Counted from the stretch's first letter, positions 52,181 to 61,579 are shown. The stretch is DNA of 64,000 nt from Gammaproteobacteria bacterium (GCA_002711845.1 PASF01000002.1:472224-536223); one strand, 5' to 3'. A program made the numbers and translations. Notes: generated from the letters alone by a model not told the origin.

Positions 52181-54459
52181 GGTGTCGGCTGGTAGCGATT
52201 GACCGGCGAGGGGCCAAAGGACAGCCAGGTCTGGTTGCTGCCCTGGCCGACGCCGGGGCGGCTCCAGTCGCACACACCGTCAGGGAAAATGTCTTCCAAC
52301 CGGGCTTTCTCGTCGGCGCTGAACGCCACCGGATAGTCGTCATAGTCAATGGGTTTCAACTGGCACTTCATGACATCATTGGTCAGCGGGCCGCCGGCCA
52401 CCAGACGCAATCCTGCGTGCGGGGGGTAAAGCTGGTTGCAGCGACCTTCTGTGTTGTCGAACAATCGGCCCGTATTAAAAACCGCCGGTTCGACAATACG
52501 CTCACCATCGACCGTGAAACAGTCATCACTGAGCGCCGCTGGCCTGGCCTGCACGATCCGCTCCAGCATCGGCAAATCATCGTTGGCTGCCCTGATGGCA
52601 TCCAGCCAGTTGTTCATCAGGGCCAGATTTTCATCTGCCAGTGACAGACTGGCCGGGTGGCGCCTGATGACGTAGTTGCCGGCATGACCGTTGTCGCGCT
52701 CCAGACGGGCCCGGGTGGTAAACGAATACACGCTGGCGTGGAAGTTGCCCTCGTGGTCCAGATACGGGCGGTCATCAATAATGGGGACACGCGACAGGCC
52801 GGCAGCGCCGTTGGTGATGCGCCCGGTTTCGTAGGCAGCACGGATTGCCTGCGGATTGCCTCGTGTGCGTTCTTCGGTGCGTTGATAGTCGACGTCCCAG
52901 CCACCAAAGTTTTCATTGATATCCAGAAACAGCGACTTGTCGATCAGTCCCTGATTCAACGCGGCCAGGCCGTACTGTACGCCGACATTGTCGTGCGGGC
53001 TGGGTGCAACCTCGCGGGCAACGGTGCTGTCCGGATGCTGATGCCCGCCAAACACGTTGCGCATGCCGTCATAGATGGAGCAGCGGATACCTGAAGGATT
53101 CGATTGCGGGTGATAGTGCAATGCGGCCGGTATTTCTGCTGAGCAGTCAAAGGGAGAAATCCGATCCGGCCGGTCTCCCAGTGACTGGTCACACAGATAC
53201 CAGTTGGGCCAGCCGCCCACGGCAGCCCGGGTGTCTTCATCCAGGCCATGGGCAGGGTTGTTCGCGAAGTTGCGCCAGGGCCCGGAGCACTCCTGCGCGT
53301 CAGCGAAATAGGTGATGGCATCGGAGAAGGTCATGCCCACCAGCAGGCCGTCCAGGATACCGGGATAGGCGCCGGCGATCAGCAGTTGCTGCATGGCGCC
53401 GCCCGAGGCGCCGCTGCCAATGGTGTGCACCGGTTCGCCGTAATATTTGGTGAAGTGCTCTTTCACCATCATCGCCGTTTCTGCCGATAACACGTCATTG
53501 CAACCGCCCTGGGCATTGACGTTCAGCGTGGCGGAAGCGATGGCGTACCCCTGCGCCAGCACCGAATCACGCAGCACACCGCCGGTGCTGGTGCCCTGGA
53601 AATAGCCAGCTTCGCAGCCACCGCCGAACGTGTAGAGCAGGCGTTGATTCCAGGTCAGGGCGGGCGCGGTGCCAGTGGGCGTGGCGGTGGCAGGATCATG
53701 CAGCATGGCAATCTGGTAGATGGCACGGTTCAGAGTGCCGGTTTCCAGACGCACGATAAACGGCACCTGTTCACCGGTGATGATCTCGGTGAACAGAAGG
53801 TCGTCTGGTCGTGAACCATCGTCTGGCCATGACTGAAAACCGTCCTGTGAGGCACCACGATAGACATAGTCGACACGGGTGGGCAGGGTGCAGTTCTGGT
53901 CCTGGAGCGTGGCGTCCAGGTATTCGCCGTTGCCGATGGCAAACCGGCGGGGCTGACCGTCGCGGCGTTCTGCCAGGGCATTGAGGCAAAGATAAGGCTG
54001 TTGCTGGGGGCCCGATATCACCGGGCCGGTGGCCGGATAGTTGGTCAGCGTCAGGCTCGTGCTGGATGGCCCGGCACTGACTTCCAGTGTATTGTTGCCG
54101 GCGGCCAGGCCGGTCAGTAAAAACCGGACGCTGACGCCGTCTTCGTGATCGCGGCGTTGCGCGTCAGCCGGCAGCGGGATACGGCGATCATTCAACAGCA
54201 GCGTCGGTTCTGAGTTTGTGCTGCCGTCGTGCTGGACGTCAATCAGGGCGCTGCCGCCGGTAACCAGATGGGGCTGGCTGGACACAACGTCAACGCCGAT
54301 ACGGGTGATGTCTGCCGTTGCCGGGGCGCTGTCATCGGCTCCGGAACAGGCACTGACAGCCATGGTGAGCGCCAGGCCGCCGAGACAGAGGCGCGCCCGC
54401 TGGCGCAGGGAGACGGGAAATCGGCCCGGAAGACGCATTTTTATTGTGGTTGCGTTCAT
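52177..54459 (-). CDS. DUF6351-family lipoprotein (tannase/feruloyl-esterase-like hydrolase)
   Basis: 760 residues. A lipobox (ALTMAVSACSG) gives a lipoprotein. An immunoglobulin-like N-terminal region precedes a large alpha/beta-hydrolase-like domain: LLYTFGGGCEAGYFQGTSTGGVL, the nucleophile elbow TIGSGASGGAMQQLLIAGAYPGILDGLLVG with Ser in GASGG, and conserved Cys pairs (ECSGPW, LCDQSLGD, PFDCSA). I read it as the DUF6351 family, which is related to tannase and feruloyl esterases in fold. The substrate is unknown. It has no clear ribosome-binding site at the first ATG; a second in-frame ATG 21 bases downstream is an alternative. It is convergent with the TRAP permease gene, sharing TTAA at both stops. 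Confidence 0.72.
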   Translation of the reverse strand: MNATTIKMRLPGRFPVSLRQRARLCLGGLALTMAVSACSGADDSAPATADITRIGVDVVSSQPHLVTGGSALIDVQHDGSTNSEPTLLLNDRRIPLPADAQRRDHEDGVSVRFLLTGLAAGNNTLEVSAGPSSTSLTLTNYPATGPVISGPQQQPYLCLNALAERRDGQPRRFAIGNGEYLDATLQDQNCTLPTRVDYVYRGASQDGFQSWPDDGSRPDDLLFTEIITGEQVPFIVRLETGTLNRAIYQIAMLHDPATATPTGTAPALTWNQRLLYTFGGGCEAGYFQGTSTGGVLRDSVLAQGYAIASATLNVNAQGGCNDVLSAETAMMVKEHFTKYYGEPVHTIGSGASGGAMQQLLIAGAYPGILDGLLVGMTFSDAITYFADAQECSGPWRNFANNPAHGLDEDTRAAVGGWPNWYLCDQSLGDRPDRISPFDCSAEIPAALHYHPQSNPSGIRCSIYDGMRNVFGGHQHPDSTVAREVAPSPHDNVGVQYGLAALNQGLIDKSLFLDINENFGGWDVDYQRTEERTRGNPQAIRAAYETGRITNGAAGLSRVPIIDDRPYLDHEGNFHASVYSFTTRARLERDNGHAGNYVIRRHPASLSLADENLALMNNWLDAIRAANDDLPMLERIVQARPAALSDDCFTVDGERIVEPAVFNTGRLFDNTEGRCNQLYPPHAGLRLVAGGPLTNDVMKCQLKPIDYDDYPVAFSADEKARLEDIFPDGVCDWSRPGVGQGSNQTWLSFGPSPVNRYQPTP

Positions 54460-54560
54460 GGTGTCAGAGGATCCTTGGCTCAGCAGTTGAAATCTGCCTC
54501 AGCTTACACCAAACTTGCGTAGTGGGCATCTCGCTCGCGCCCGGCACTAAAGGTGTTGTC

Positions 54561-55343
54561 ATGATCAGAATTCGTTTAACGGCCAGCGCACGACAGCCGG
54601 CAACCGCAATCGGGTTGCTGTTGGCGCTGCTGATTGGTTTGGGCAGCCCGTTTTTGAGCGCCAATACCGACGACGACCTGGCGGGCGAGTTTGCCTTTGT
54701 GCGTCTGCAGTATGATTCCTACTTCCGCGGGGGCTTCGGTTATGGCCCCTGGTCTGTGGACTTTCCTGACGCTGACCGCAACTTTCTGCGTGGTGTGGCG
54801 CGACTGAGTCATGTCAGGGTCATGCCGGACCCCATCGTACTGCGTCTGGATGATGAGCAGATCTTTGAGTACCCTTTCATCTATGCGCTGGAGATGGGGC
54901 GCAATGGCGGGCCGTATTTTTCGCCGCCAGAGATCGCCAATCTGCGTGAATACCTGTTGCGTGGTGGATTTCTGCTGATCGATGACTTTTGGGGAACACG
55001 GGAGTGGGATGCCTTTGCCAGTTCTTTCAGCAACATTTTCCCGGAACGTGAAATCGTCCAGCTGCCGCCGGACCATGAAATTTTCAGGTTGTATTACGAT
55101 ACCGACGGACCGCAAATGGTGCCGGCACTGGGGAACCCGGACAACACGCCTGAGCGTGATGTCGATCAGGCGTCAGTGCACGCGATTCTGGATGATGATG
55201 GCAGAATCATGGTGCTCATCAACTGGAATACCGACATGGGGGATGGCTGGGAGCACACCTACCACCCCCGGTACCCCACGCAGTATGCCAACATGGCCTA
55301 TCAGCTGGGCATCAACTACCTGATCTACTCCATGACCCACTGA
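54561..55343 (+). CDS. DUF4159 domain protein
   Basis: 260 residues. A signal peptide (AIGLLLALLIGLGSPFLSA) is followed by the DUF4159 domain: FAFVRLQYDSYFRGGFGYGPWSVDFPDADRNFLRGVARLSHV, YPFIYALEMGRNGGPYFSPPEIANLREYLLRGGFLLIDDFWG and NWNTDMGDGWEHTYHPRYPTQYANMAYQLGINYLIYSMTH. The domain resembles a glutamine-amidotransferase-like fold (ThuA-like) without an evident catalytic Cys. Elsewhere it is encoded with MoxR ATPase, DUF58 and von Willebrand domain proteins; none are present here. The upstream AAAGGTG supports this start. Confidence 0.8.
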   Translation: MIRIRLTASARQPATAIGLLLALLIGLGSPFLSANTDDDLAGEFAFVRLQYDSYFRGGFGYGPWSVDFPDADRNFLRGVARLSHVRVMPDPIVLRLDDEQIFEYPFIYALEMGRNGGPYFSPPEIANLREYLLRGGFLLIDDFWGTREWDAFASSFSNIFPEREIVQLPPDHEIFRLYYDTDGPQMVPALGNPDNTPERDVDQASVHAILDDDGRIMVLINWNTDMGDGWEHTYHPRYPTQYANMAYQLGINYLIYSMTH

Positions 55344-55372
55344 GATGGCGAGGCCGCATCACATTCCCCGCA

Positions 55373-56359
55373 TCAGGGAGCCTGTGCTGCCCTCATGTCG
55401 GCACAGTAATCATCCTGCCTGAGTGCCGGCGTAAACCAGATGACATCGTAGGCGGCGGTTTCCGAGAATTGCTGCAGGTAAACCATCGGGTCTTCGAGCG
55501 CGGGGTCTACCTCCAGAAACGCCACGCTCAGTGGTGGTGTCGTCTGTTCATCCAGATCGTTGTCGTGGGTGAGATAGTTGGGTACACCAAGATCGTGCCG
55601 GACGTGGTAGTTGCCCGCCAGCAGGATGCGCCTTTCAAACATATCGGCCCCTGACATCAGCGCATCAGCCATGTGCTGGTCGCGGGCCTGCTGTACCCGG
55701 ACCATGGCGGGAAACTGCTCAGCTGGCAGCATGCCGCAATGACTGCTGTCGATATCGCGTGCCAGTTGTGCCAGTTGCGGCGCCTCCAGTCTTGCTGTCG
55801 TTGCCGCGCCGGTGCCGCGATAGATTGCCATTACGTCACTGTTGTCAATGTTGCCGGCGGCCAGGCTGGCGCCACGCTGCAGTGCCAGGGTCACGGCAGG
55901 TCCGTAGAACTGCCAGGGCCAGCCGTCTTCATCCCAGGCCAGGCGGTCAGCAAGTCCGGGGGTGTCAGGGTCCATTCCGCCGTCGGCAAGCGCATCGATC
56001 TGTGGTTGCTGCCCACGCTGCAGCATCTCCAGCACCATCAGTGAGCGTTCGCTGGGCGACAGCAGCGAGTCAAGCAGCCACAGGCGCAGTCGATGATGAT
56101 CGGGATTGTCATGCTTTTCACCCAGCAGCAAGACCGGGTGCTGTTGCAGCAGCGACTGTAACTCATCGCGTTCGATAAACTGCATCCGAGCGCTCAGCCA
56201 GATTTTGCCGACCAGGGGGTGACCCTGATGCAACGGGCTTTGCCATTCTGTCGGCCGATCCGCCTGTGCGGTGGCCAGTGCAGCATTGGCAAAGCCGACC
56301 AGTGCCAACAGGGTGGTCAGCAACAGCCGACGGTCAGATGATTTTTTTCGGGTAGTCAA
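55373..56359 (-). CDS. ChaN-family haem-regulated protein
   Basis: 328 residues with a signal peptide (LLLTTLLALVGFANAALA). The Tiki/ChaN fold has VLLLGEKHDNPDHHRLRLWLLD with its Glu-His pair, LMVLEMLQRGQQPQID, AGNIDNSDVM and ILLAGNYHVRHDLGVPNYL. Campylobacter ChaN binds haem cofacially as a dimer; a role in iron or haem homeostasis is likely. There is no lipobox, although many ChaN proteins are lipoproteins. It overlaps the end of sixA by 26 bases, so the two are co-translated from one message. Confidence 0.83.
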   Translation of the reverse strand: MTTRKKSSDRRLLLTTLLALVGFANAALATAQADRPTEWQSPLHQGHPLVGKIWLSARMQFIERDELQSLLQQHPVLLLGEKHDNPDHHRLRLWLLDSLLSPSERSLMVLEMLQRGQQPQIDALADGGMDPDTPGLADRLAWDEDGWPWQFYGPAVTLALQRGASLAAGNIDNSDVMAIYRGTGAATTARLEAPQLAQLARDIDSSHCGMLPAEQFPAMVRVQQARDQHMADALMSGADMFERRILLAGNYHVRHDLGVPNYLTHDNDLDEQTTPPLSVAFLEVDPALEDPMVYLQQFSETAAYDVIWFTPALRQDDYCADMRAAQAP

Positions 56360-56831
56360 TGTACTTCAGCTCCGCCTGTCCGAACTGAAGACTGGACCAT
56401 TGGTCAACCGGCAGGCTCAGTTCAGCCACGCAGCATGTTGGCATATTGTCGAGCCTGGCGTCTCTGCACAGTTCGTTGAAGAAATCCGTCAGTGCCGGAT
56501 TGTGTCCCACCAGCATGATCGAGTCGATGTTGTCATCCTGCTGACGAACAAGTTGCAGCAAATGCCCGCTGCCGGCCAGATAAATCTGGCGTTCCAGGTG
56601 GATAAGCGCTTTGGGGATGGACAGGTGATTGGCGAATATTTCCGCTGTGGATGCGGTGCGCAGGGCCGGGCTGCACAGAACGCGTTGCGGGTGTGTGCCG
56701 CGCTTGTCCAGGTTGTCCGCCATCAGCGGGGCATCCTGTCGACCACGCTCATTAAGCGGCCGGTCGATGTCACGCTGGGCCTGATCATTCCAACTGGATT
56801 TTGCGTGTCTTACCAGAATCAACGTCTTCAT
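56334..56831 (-). CDS. sixA: Phosphohistidine phosphatase SixA
   Basis: 165 residues from the ATG at 56831; GGAGAG spacing favours this over the adjacent ATG at 56834. Catalytic His9 lies in LVRHAKSSW (the RHG loop as RHA), with PLNERGRQDAPLMA and the second His in SIMLVGHNPALTDF. SixA removes phosphate from phosphohistidine, for example in the Hpt domain of ArcB and in the nitrogen PTS proteins. It is the first gene of the sixA-chaN pair. Confidence 0.9.
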   Translation of the reverse strand: MKTLILVRHAKSSWNDQAQRDIDRPLNERGRQDAPLMADNLDKRGTHPQRVLCSPALRTASTAEIFANHLSIPKALIHLERQIYLAGSGHLLQLVRQQDDNIDSIMLVGHNPALTDFFNELCRDARLDNMPTCCVAELSLPVDQWSSLQFGQAELKYIDYPKKII

Positions 56832-57078
56832 CATCTCTCCAGGCGCTGGGCGCCACAACGTCCTGCTGTGCGATGACCACTTGCCCGGCACACCTTCACC
56901 CGGCGTTTGTTCTGCAGGCATTGTACCTGCTATATGTTCAGAAAAATACCGTCACCCGGCACCTACGGCGAACGGATCGGCGCTGGACTTTGCTGGCGTA
57001 ATTGCTCAGAATTCAGGTTCTCAAGGGGCTGCCAGAACAGTCCTTTCCCTGTTACCACTCACACGCAAGGAGTGTTGG

Positions 57079-57810
57079 ATGTTGCTATCGCTAAAACGAT
57101 CGCTGGGTACGATCGCCCTGCTGGCTGCCGCGTCGGTCAGTACACAGTTGTCTGCTCAGGATTGGGATTTGGCTACTGAACTGGAGCTGGGTGCCATATT
57201 TACCTCCGGCAATACCGATGATGAAAACATCCGCTTTCGCGGACGTTTTGATGCCATTCGTGAGGACTGGTCCTATCGTTTCTCCATGGATGGCTTTCGC
57301 TCGTCATCGGATGATGAATTGTCGGCACAACGACTTTACACCGTCGGTAGTGCGACCTACAACTTTGACCCGGACAATTTTGTGCAGGGTCGGGTGGCTC
57401 ATGAAGATGACCGGTTCAGCGGTTACGACAGTCAGACGGATGCTTCTGTCAGTTATGGTCAGGTGATACTGCGGGATATTGAAAACATGTCATTCAGCTA
57501 CACCGTCGGTGCCGGTGTGCGGGTATCACGTGCGACCGATGACACGGAAGATGATTTTGAAGAGGGTATTGTCCGATTGTCAGGTGATTACAGCTGGGAT
57601 ATTTCCGACAGCGCCCGGTTTATTCAGGCGTTGAGTGTGGATGCCGGTGAACGGTCAAGTATTGGTCGATCCGAGTCGTCCATTGAAACCGATATCATGG
57701 ACAATCTGTCCATGAAGTTTACCATCAACGTCAAACATCAGACCGAAGTGCCTGAGAACAGAAAAAAGACAGACACTGAAGCCTCCATCACGTTGCTGTT
57801 GCGCTTCTGA
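57079..57810 (+). CDS. DUF481 outer-membrane beta-barrel protein (YdiY-like)
   Basis: 243 residues from the ATG at 57079 (AAGGAG upstream); the frame extends upstream only as non-coding sequence. A signal peptide (LGTIALLAAASVSTQLSAQ) precedes a beta-barrel with LELGAIFTSGNTDDENIRFRGRFD at the start and alternating strands ending in EASITLLLRF, with a terminal aromatic residue typical of outer-membrane barrels. E. coli YdiY is the named relative; its function is unknown. It stands alone with 78 bases to the following molybdenum hydroxylase operon. Confidence 0.83.
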   Translation: MLLSLKRSLGTIALLAAASVSTQLSAQDWDLATELELGAIFTSGNTDDENIRFRGRFDAIREDWSYRFSMDGFRSSSDDELSAQRLYTVGSATYNFDPDNFVQGRVAHEDDRFSGYDSQTDASVSYGQVILRDIENMSFSYTVGAGVRVSRATDDTEDDFEEGIVRLSGDYSWDISDSARFIQALSVDAGERSSIGRSESSIETDIMDNLSMKFTINVKHQTEVPENRKKTDTEASITLLLRF

Positions 57811-57888
57811 ATCCGGTCGATGCCTGCCGTCCGGGCGGGGCCCTCGCGGGTGGTTGCTTAAACAATAATTCAACAACAGGGCGAGCGC

Positions 57889-58758
57889 ATGCAATACCAG
57901 GCACCCACAGATTTGGCTGACGTGGCGGCGTTGTTGGCGTCGGCTGACGGCAAGGGCCGGGTCATGGCGGGCGGTACGGATCTGCTGGCACGTTTCGCCG
58001 CCGGTATGCCGAAGCCTGATGTGTTGGTGGATATCAAACACATTGCCGAACTCATGGATATTGAACAGGCCAGTGACGGCAGTTTTACCGTAGGCGCGGC
58101 CGTGTGTGGTGCGGCCATCAGTGAACATGCCGCTTTATGCTCGGCATGGCCGGGTGTCACTGAGGCCATGGACCTGATCGGATCGGTGCAGATTCAGGGA
58201 CGCGCCTCGCTGGGGGGTAATCTTTGCAACGCCTCGCCGGCCGCTGATGCGGTGCCGGCCCTGATCGCCGCAGGTGCGATTTGCCGGATACTGGGTAGTC
58301 AGGGCGAGCGACAGGTTTCAGTTGCCGACATTATCTGTTCTCCCGGCAAGACCTGTCTTGACAGTGATGAGTTCGTTGTCAGTCTGTATCTGCCGCCGCG
58401 TCCGCCGCGCAGCGCAGACGCCTATCTGCGTCTGATCCCTCGCAGCGAGATGGATATTGCGGTGGCCGGGGCAGCCGTCAACCTGACCCTGGACAGTGCT
58501 GACGTGGTGGTGGCGGCGACGATCGCGCTGGGTGCTGTGTCCCCGGTGCCACTGCTGGTGCCGCGCGCGGCCGACGTCATACTGGGATCGAAGCTCGAAG
58601 CCGATGTGATGACGCGATTCAAATCTGTGGTGTCGGCGTCATGCCGGCCAATCAATGACAAGCGCGGCACCATCGACTATCGCAATCATGTGGCCGGCGT
58701 ACTTGCCGCGCGAGCCGCGCTGATTGCTGGCAAACGGGCGGCACGGGAGGGCCTATGA
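57889..58758 (+). CDS. FAD-binding subunit of a molybdenum hydroxylase
   Basis: 289 residues. The FAD-binding domain has the CoxM/XdhB pattern: GRVMAGGTDLLARFAAGMPKPDVLVDIKHI and SVQIQGRASLGGNLCNASPAADAVPALIAAGA, with the C-terminal CO-dehydrogenase flavoprotein domain (RLIPRSEMDIAVAGAAVNL). It transfers electrons from the iron-sulfur subunit to NAD or a quinone. It is the first gene of a tightly coupled operon; its stop overlaps the next ATG by four bases. Confidence 0.89.
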   Translation: MQYQAPTDLADVAALLASADGKGRVMAGGTDLLARFAAGMPKPDVLVDIKHIAELMDIEQASDGSFTVGAAVCGAAISEHAALCSAWPGVTEAMDLIGSVQIQGRASLGGNLCNASPAADAVPALIAAGAICRILGSQGERQVSVADIICSPGKTCLDSDEFVVSLYLPPRPPRSADAYLRLIPRSEMDIAVAGAAVNLTLDSADVVVAATIALGAVSPVPLLVPRAADVILGSKLEADVMTRFKSVVSASCRPINDKRGTIDYRNHVAGVLAARAALIAGKRAAREGL

Positions 58759-59246
58759 AGCAGCATATCTGCACGCATATCAACGGTGAAGCAACCGAAT
58801 TTCTGTGTGATGCCGCTGACACGCTGCTGCAGGTGCTGCGTGACAACCTCCGGCTAACTGGCACCAAGGAAGGTTGTGGCACCGGGGATTGCGGGGCCTG
58901 CAGTGTCATGCTGAATGACAGGCTGGTGTGTTCTTGTCTCGTTCTCGCGGTCGAGGCGCAGCACAGCCAGATTGAAACGGTGGAGGGGCTGGCAAACGGT
59001 GATTCGCTGCACCCGTTACAGCAGGCCTTTCTTGACCATGCGGCGCTGCAGTGCGGCATATGCACCCCGGGCTTGCTGGTGGCAGCCAAAGCGCTGCTTG
59101 ATCACAATCCGTCGCCCAGCGAAAGCGAGGTCCGCTTCTGGATAGCCGGCAATCTATGCCGTTGCACGGGATACGACAAAATCGTGCGCGCGATACTGGC
59201 TGCCGCTGACAACATGCGCACAACCCATGATGGAGCGCAATCATGA
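58755..59246 (+). CDS. 2Fe-2S subunit of the same molybdenum hydroxylase
   Basis: 163 residues. The first cluster is bound by Cys41, Cys46, Cys49 and Cys61 (EGCGTGDCGAC ... CSC) and the second by QCGICTPGLLVAA and LCRCTGYDKIV, the standard arrangement. It passes electrons from the molybdenum centre to FAD. It overlaps both neighbours by four bases (ATGA). Confidence 0.91.
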   Translation: MKQHICTHINGEATEFLCDAADTLLQVLRDNLRLTGTKEGCGTGDCGACSVMLNDRLVCSCLVLAVEAQHSQIETVEGLANGDSLHPLQQAFLDHAALQCGICTPGLLVAAKALLDHNPSPSESEVRFWIAGNLCRCTGYDKIVRAILAAADNMRTTHDGAQS

Positions 59247-61519
59247 GCCGGTCACCGAACGGTAGCTGGCGCTCAGTCGGTACCCGCCCGGTCCGTCCTG
59301 ATGGCATCGACAAGGTGACCGGGCGTGCTGTGTTCAGTGCCGATTTTAATCTGCCCGATGCACTGCAGGGGGCCGTTTTGCGCAGCCCGTTTGCCCATGC
59401 CCGTATCCTGCGTATGGACACCGCCAGGGCGCTGGCACTGCCGGGTGTGAAAGCGATCATCACGGCCAGTGATCTGCCCGAGATAACGGAAGACCAGGCC
59501 TTGATAAACGGGCAGCCGCCGGATTTTCGCGATATGTCAGCTAACATTCTGGCGCGTACCAAGGTCCTTTATGAGGGGCACGCACTGGCTGCCGTTGCCG
59601 CCGTGGATGCAAAAACCGCCGAGCAGGCGCTCGCGCTGATTGATGTCGAGTACGAAGTGTTACCTCACGTGATTGATGTGCAGCAGGCAATGGCGCCTGA
59701 CGCGCCGGTATTACATGACAGCCTGATTACTCAGGGGATCACGCCGGCACCTTCACGCCCGTCGAATATCGCCAGCCGCCACGAACAGGTTCACGGTGAT
59801 GTTGAGCAGGGCTTCGCGCAGGCGGACATTATATTAACTGAAGAGTTTACGACGCAGCCCGTGCATCAGGGTTACATCGAGCCGCATGCGTGTATGGCGC
59901 GGGTGGCCAGCGATGGTCAGACTGATATCTGGTGCAGCAGCCAGGGGCAATTCATGGTGCGGGCCTACTGCGCGCGATTGCTGGATATGCCGCTGTCGCG
60001 GATTCGTGTGACGCCGCTGGAAATAGGGGGCGGTTTTGGCGGCAAAACCACGGTGTATCTGGAGCCGCTGGCGGTGTTGCTGGCGCGACGCAGTGGCCGG
60101 CCGGTAAAAATACAGATGTCCCGGGCCGACGTATTCCGGGCCACAGGGCCCGCGTCAGGCAGTTACATCAGTATGAAGATAGGTGCACTCAACGACGGTA
60201 CGTTGGTCGCCGCTCAGGGGATTCTGTGTTATCAGGCGGGCGCTTTTCCAGGCTCTCCGGTGCGCCTTGGCTGCATGACAGCGTTTGCGCCCTACGATAT
60301 TGCCAATGTCAAAATGATTGGTTACGACGTGGTCGTCAATCGTCCCAAAAGTGCCGCCTATCGTGCCCCGGGGGCGCCGATGGCGTCATTTGCGGCGGAA
60401 AGTCTCATTGACATGCTGGCCCAGCGCCTGGGCATGGATCCCCTTGAGCTGCGTATCAGGAATGCAGCCCGCGATGGGACGCGCACGGCGTACGGTCCCC
60501 GCTTCAAGGAAATCGGCTACCTGCAAACCCTGCAGGCGGCGCAGGCCCATCCCCACTATTCAGCGCCACTGGGCCAGCACCAGGGGCGCGGCGTGGCATC
60601 CGGGTTCTGGTTCAATATGGGTGGTCAGTCCAGTGCCGCACTGACGCTGAATGAGGATGGCACGGTGATGGTCACCACGGCCAATCCGGATATCGGCGGC
60701 TCACGAGCCTCCATGGCACTGATGGCCGCCGAGGTGCTGGAGATAGACGTCGATCGGGTGCGGCCCGAGATCGCCGACACCAGCTCCATCGCTTATTCGG
60801 ACCTTACCGGTGGCAGCCGGGTGACGTTTGCGGTCGGGATGGCAGTTACTCAGGCCGCGACCGAGTTGGTGGCCAGTCTGCAGCAACGCGCGGCGACTCT
60901 GTGGGACATTCCCGTTGATCAGATTGATTGGCGTGAGGGGTGTGCGGTTGCCAGTATCGACGGCAAGCAGGAAATATTGTCACTGTCGTCGCTGGCCGCG
61001 CAGGCCGGCAAAACCGGCGGACCGATAGCCGCCCACGTCAGCATCAATGCCCAGGGTGCCGGTCCGGGTTTCGGTACGCATATCTGTGATGTTGAGGTGG
61101 ATCCCGACACCGGGCGGGTCACCGTGCTGCGCTATACCGCCATTCAGGATGTGGGCACGGCCGTGCACCCTTCCTATGTCGAGGGGCAATTGCAGGGTGG
61201 TGCGGTTCAGGGCATTGGCTGGGCCCTGAATGAGGCTTACCAGTATGATGATAATGGCGCTCAGTTGAATCCCGGTTTTCTCGACTATCGGGTACCGGTT
61301 GCCTCGGACCTGCCAATGATTGACACGGTATTGGTGGAGGTTCCCAATCCACGTCACCCGTTTGGTGTTCGTGGTGTCGGCGAAGTCCCTATCATCCCGC
61401 CGCTGGGTGCAGTTGCCAATGCGGTATCGCGCGCGACCGGCACCCGGCACGTCGATCTGCCGATGTCGCCGCCGGTGGTACTGCGCGCCATTCAGCGTGC
61501 CGCCCGCAGACGCCGTTGA
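59243..61519 (+). CDS. Molybdopterin-binding subunit of a xanthine-dehydrogenase-family enzyme
   Basis: 758 residues. The large-subunit signatures are present: PVRPDGIDKVTGRAVFSADFNLPD, QGYIEPHACMARV, GGGFGGKTTVYLEPLAVLLARR, AYRAPGAPMASFAAES, and the catalytic Glu in RGVGEVPIIPPLGAVANAV. The active-site loop AYRAPGAP lacks the AYxCSFR of form I carbon monoxide dehydrogenase, so CO oxidation is not supported; a purine, N-heterocycle or aldehyde is more likely. No XdhC/CoxI-type maturation protein follows. A MarR regulator lies 61 bases downstream, with dyads in between. Confidence 0.89.
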   Translation: MSRSPNGSWRSVGTRPVRPDGIDKVTGRAVFSADFNLPDALQGAVLRSPFAHARILRMDTARALALPGVKAIITASDLPEITEDQALINGQPPDFRDMSANILARTKVLYEGHALAAVAAVDAKTAEQALALIDVEYEVLPHVIDVQQAMAPDAPVLHDSLITQGITPAPSRPSNIASRHEQVHGDVEQGFAQADIILTEEFTTQPVHQGYIEPHACMARVASDGQTDIWCSSQGQFMVRAYCARLLDMPLSRIRVTPLEIGGGFGGKTTVYLEPLAVLLARRSGRPVKIQMSRADVFRATGPASGSYISMKIGALNDGTLVAAQGILCYQAGAFPGSPVRLGCMTAFAPYDIANVKMIGYDVVVNRPKSAAYRAPGAPMASFAAESLIDMLAQRLGMDPLELRIRNAARDGTRTAYGPRFKEIGYLQTLQAAQAHPHYSAPLGQHQGRGVASGFWFNMGGQSSAALTLNEDGTVMVTTANPDIGGSRASMALMAAEVLEIDVDRVRPEIADTSSIAYSDLTGGSRVTFAVGMAVTQAATELVASLQQRAATLWDIPVDQIDWREGCAVASIDGKQEILSLSSLAAQAGKTGGPIAAHVSINAQGAGPGFGTHICDVEVDPDTGRVTVLRYTAIQDVGTAVHPSYVEGQLQGGAVQGIGWALNEAYQYDDNGAQLNPGFLDYRVPVASDLPMIDTVLVEVPNPRHPFGVRGVGEVPIIPPLGAVANAVSRATGTRHVDLPMSPPVVLRAIQRAARRRR

Positions 61520-61527
61520 CTGGCAGA

Positions 61528-61579
61528 TTGACAACATTCGGTCAAAGTGACAGCATTCGTTCATCATCATTATTGAACG
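61528..61579. promoter_or_regulatory. Dyads and direct repeat before the MarR gene, candidate operators
   Basis: TTGAC-N8-GTCAA (61528-61545), the partial repeat TGACAGCATTCGTTCA (61548-61563, similar to TGACAACATTCGGTCA in the first site), and CGTTCA-N10-TGAACG (61558-61579) lie in the 61 bases between the molybdenum hydroxylase stop and the MarR start. TTGACA at 61528-61533 could also serve as a -35. Autoregulation by the MarR protein is inferred. Confidence 0.5.

Noticed and set aside
56881-57078. Upstream extension of the DUF481 gene by 66 codons
   Set aside because: The extension gives no signal peptide and ignores a strong AAGGAG site and a normal signal sequence beginning at 57079.
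59243-61519. Carbon monoxide dehydrogenase large subunit
   Set aside because: The active-site loop reads AYRAPGAP rather than AYxCSFR, so form I CO dehydrogenase is not supported.
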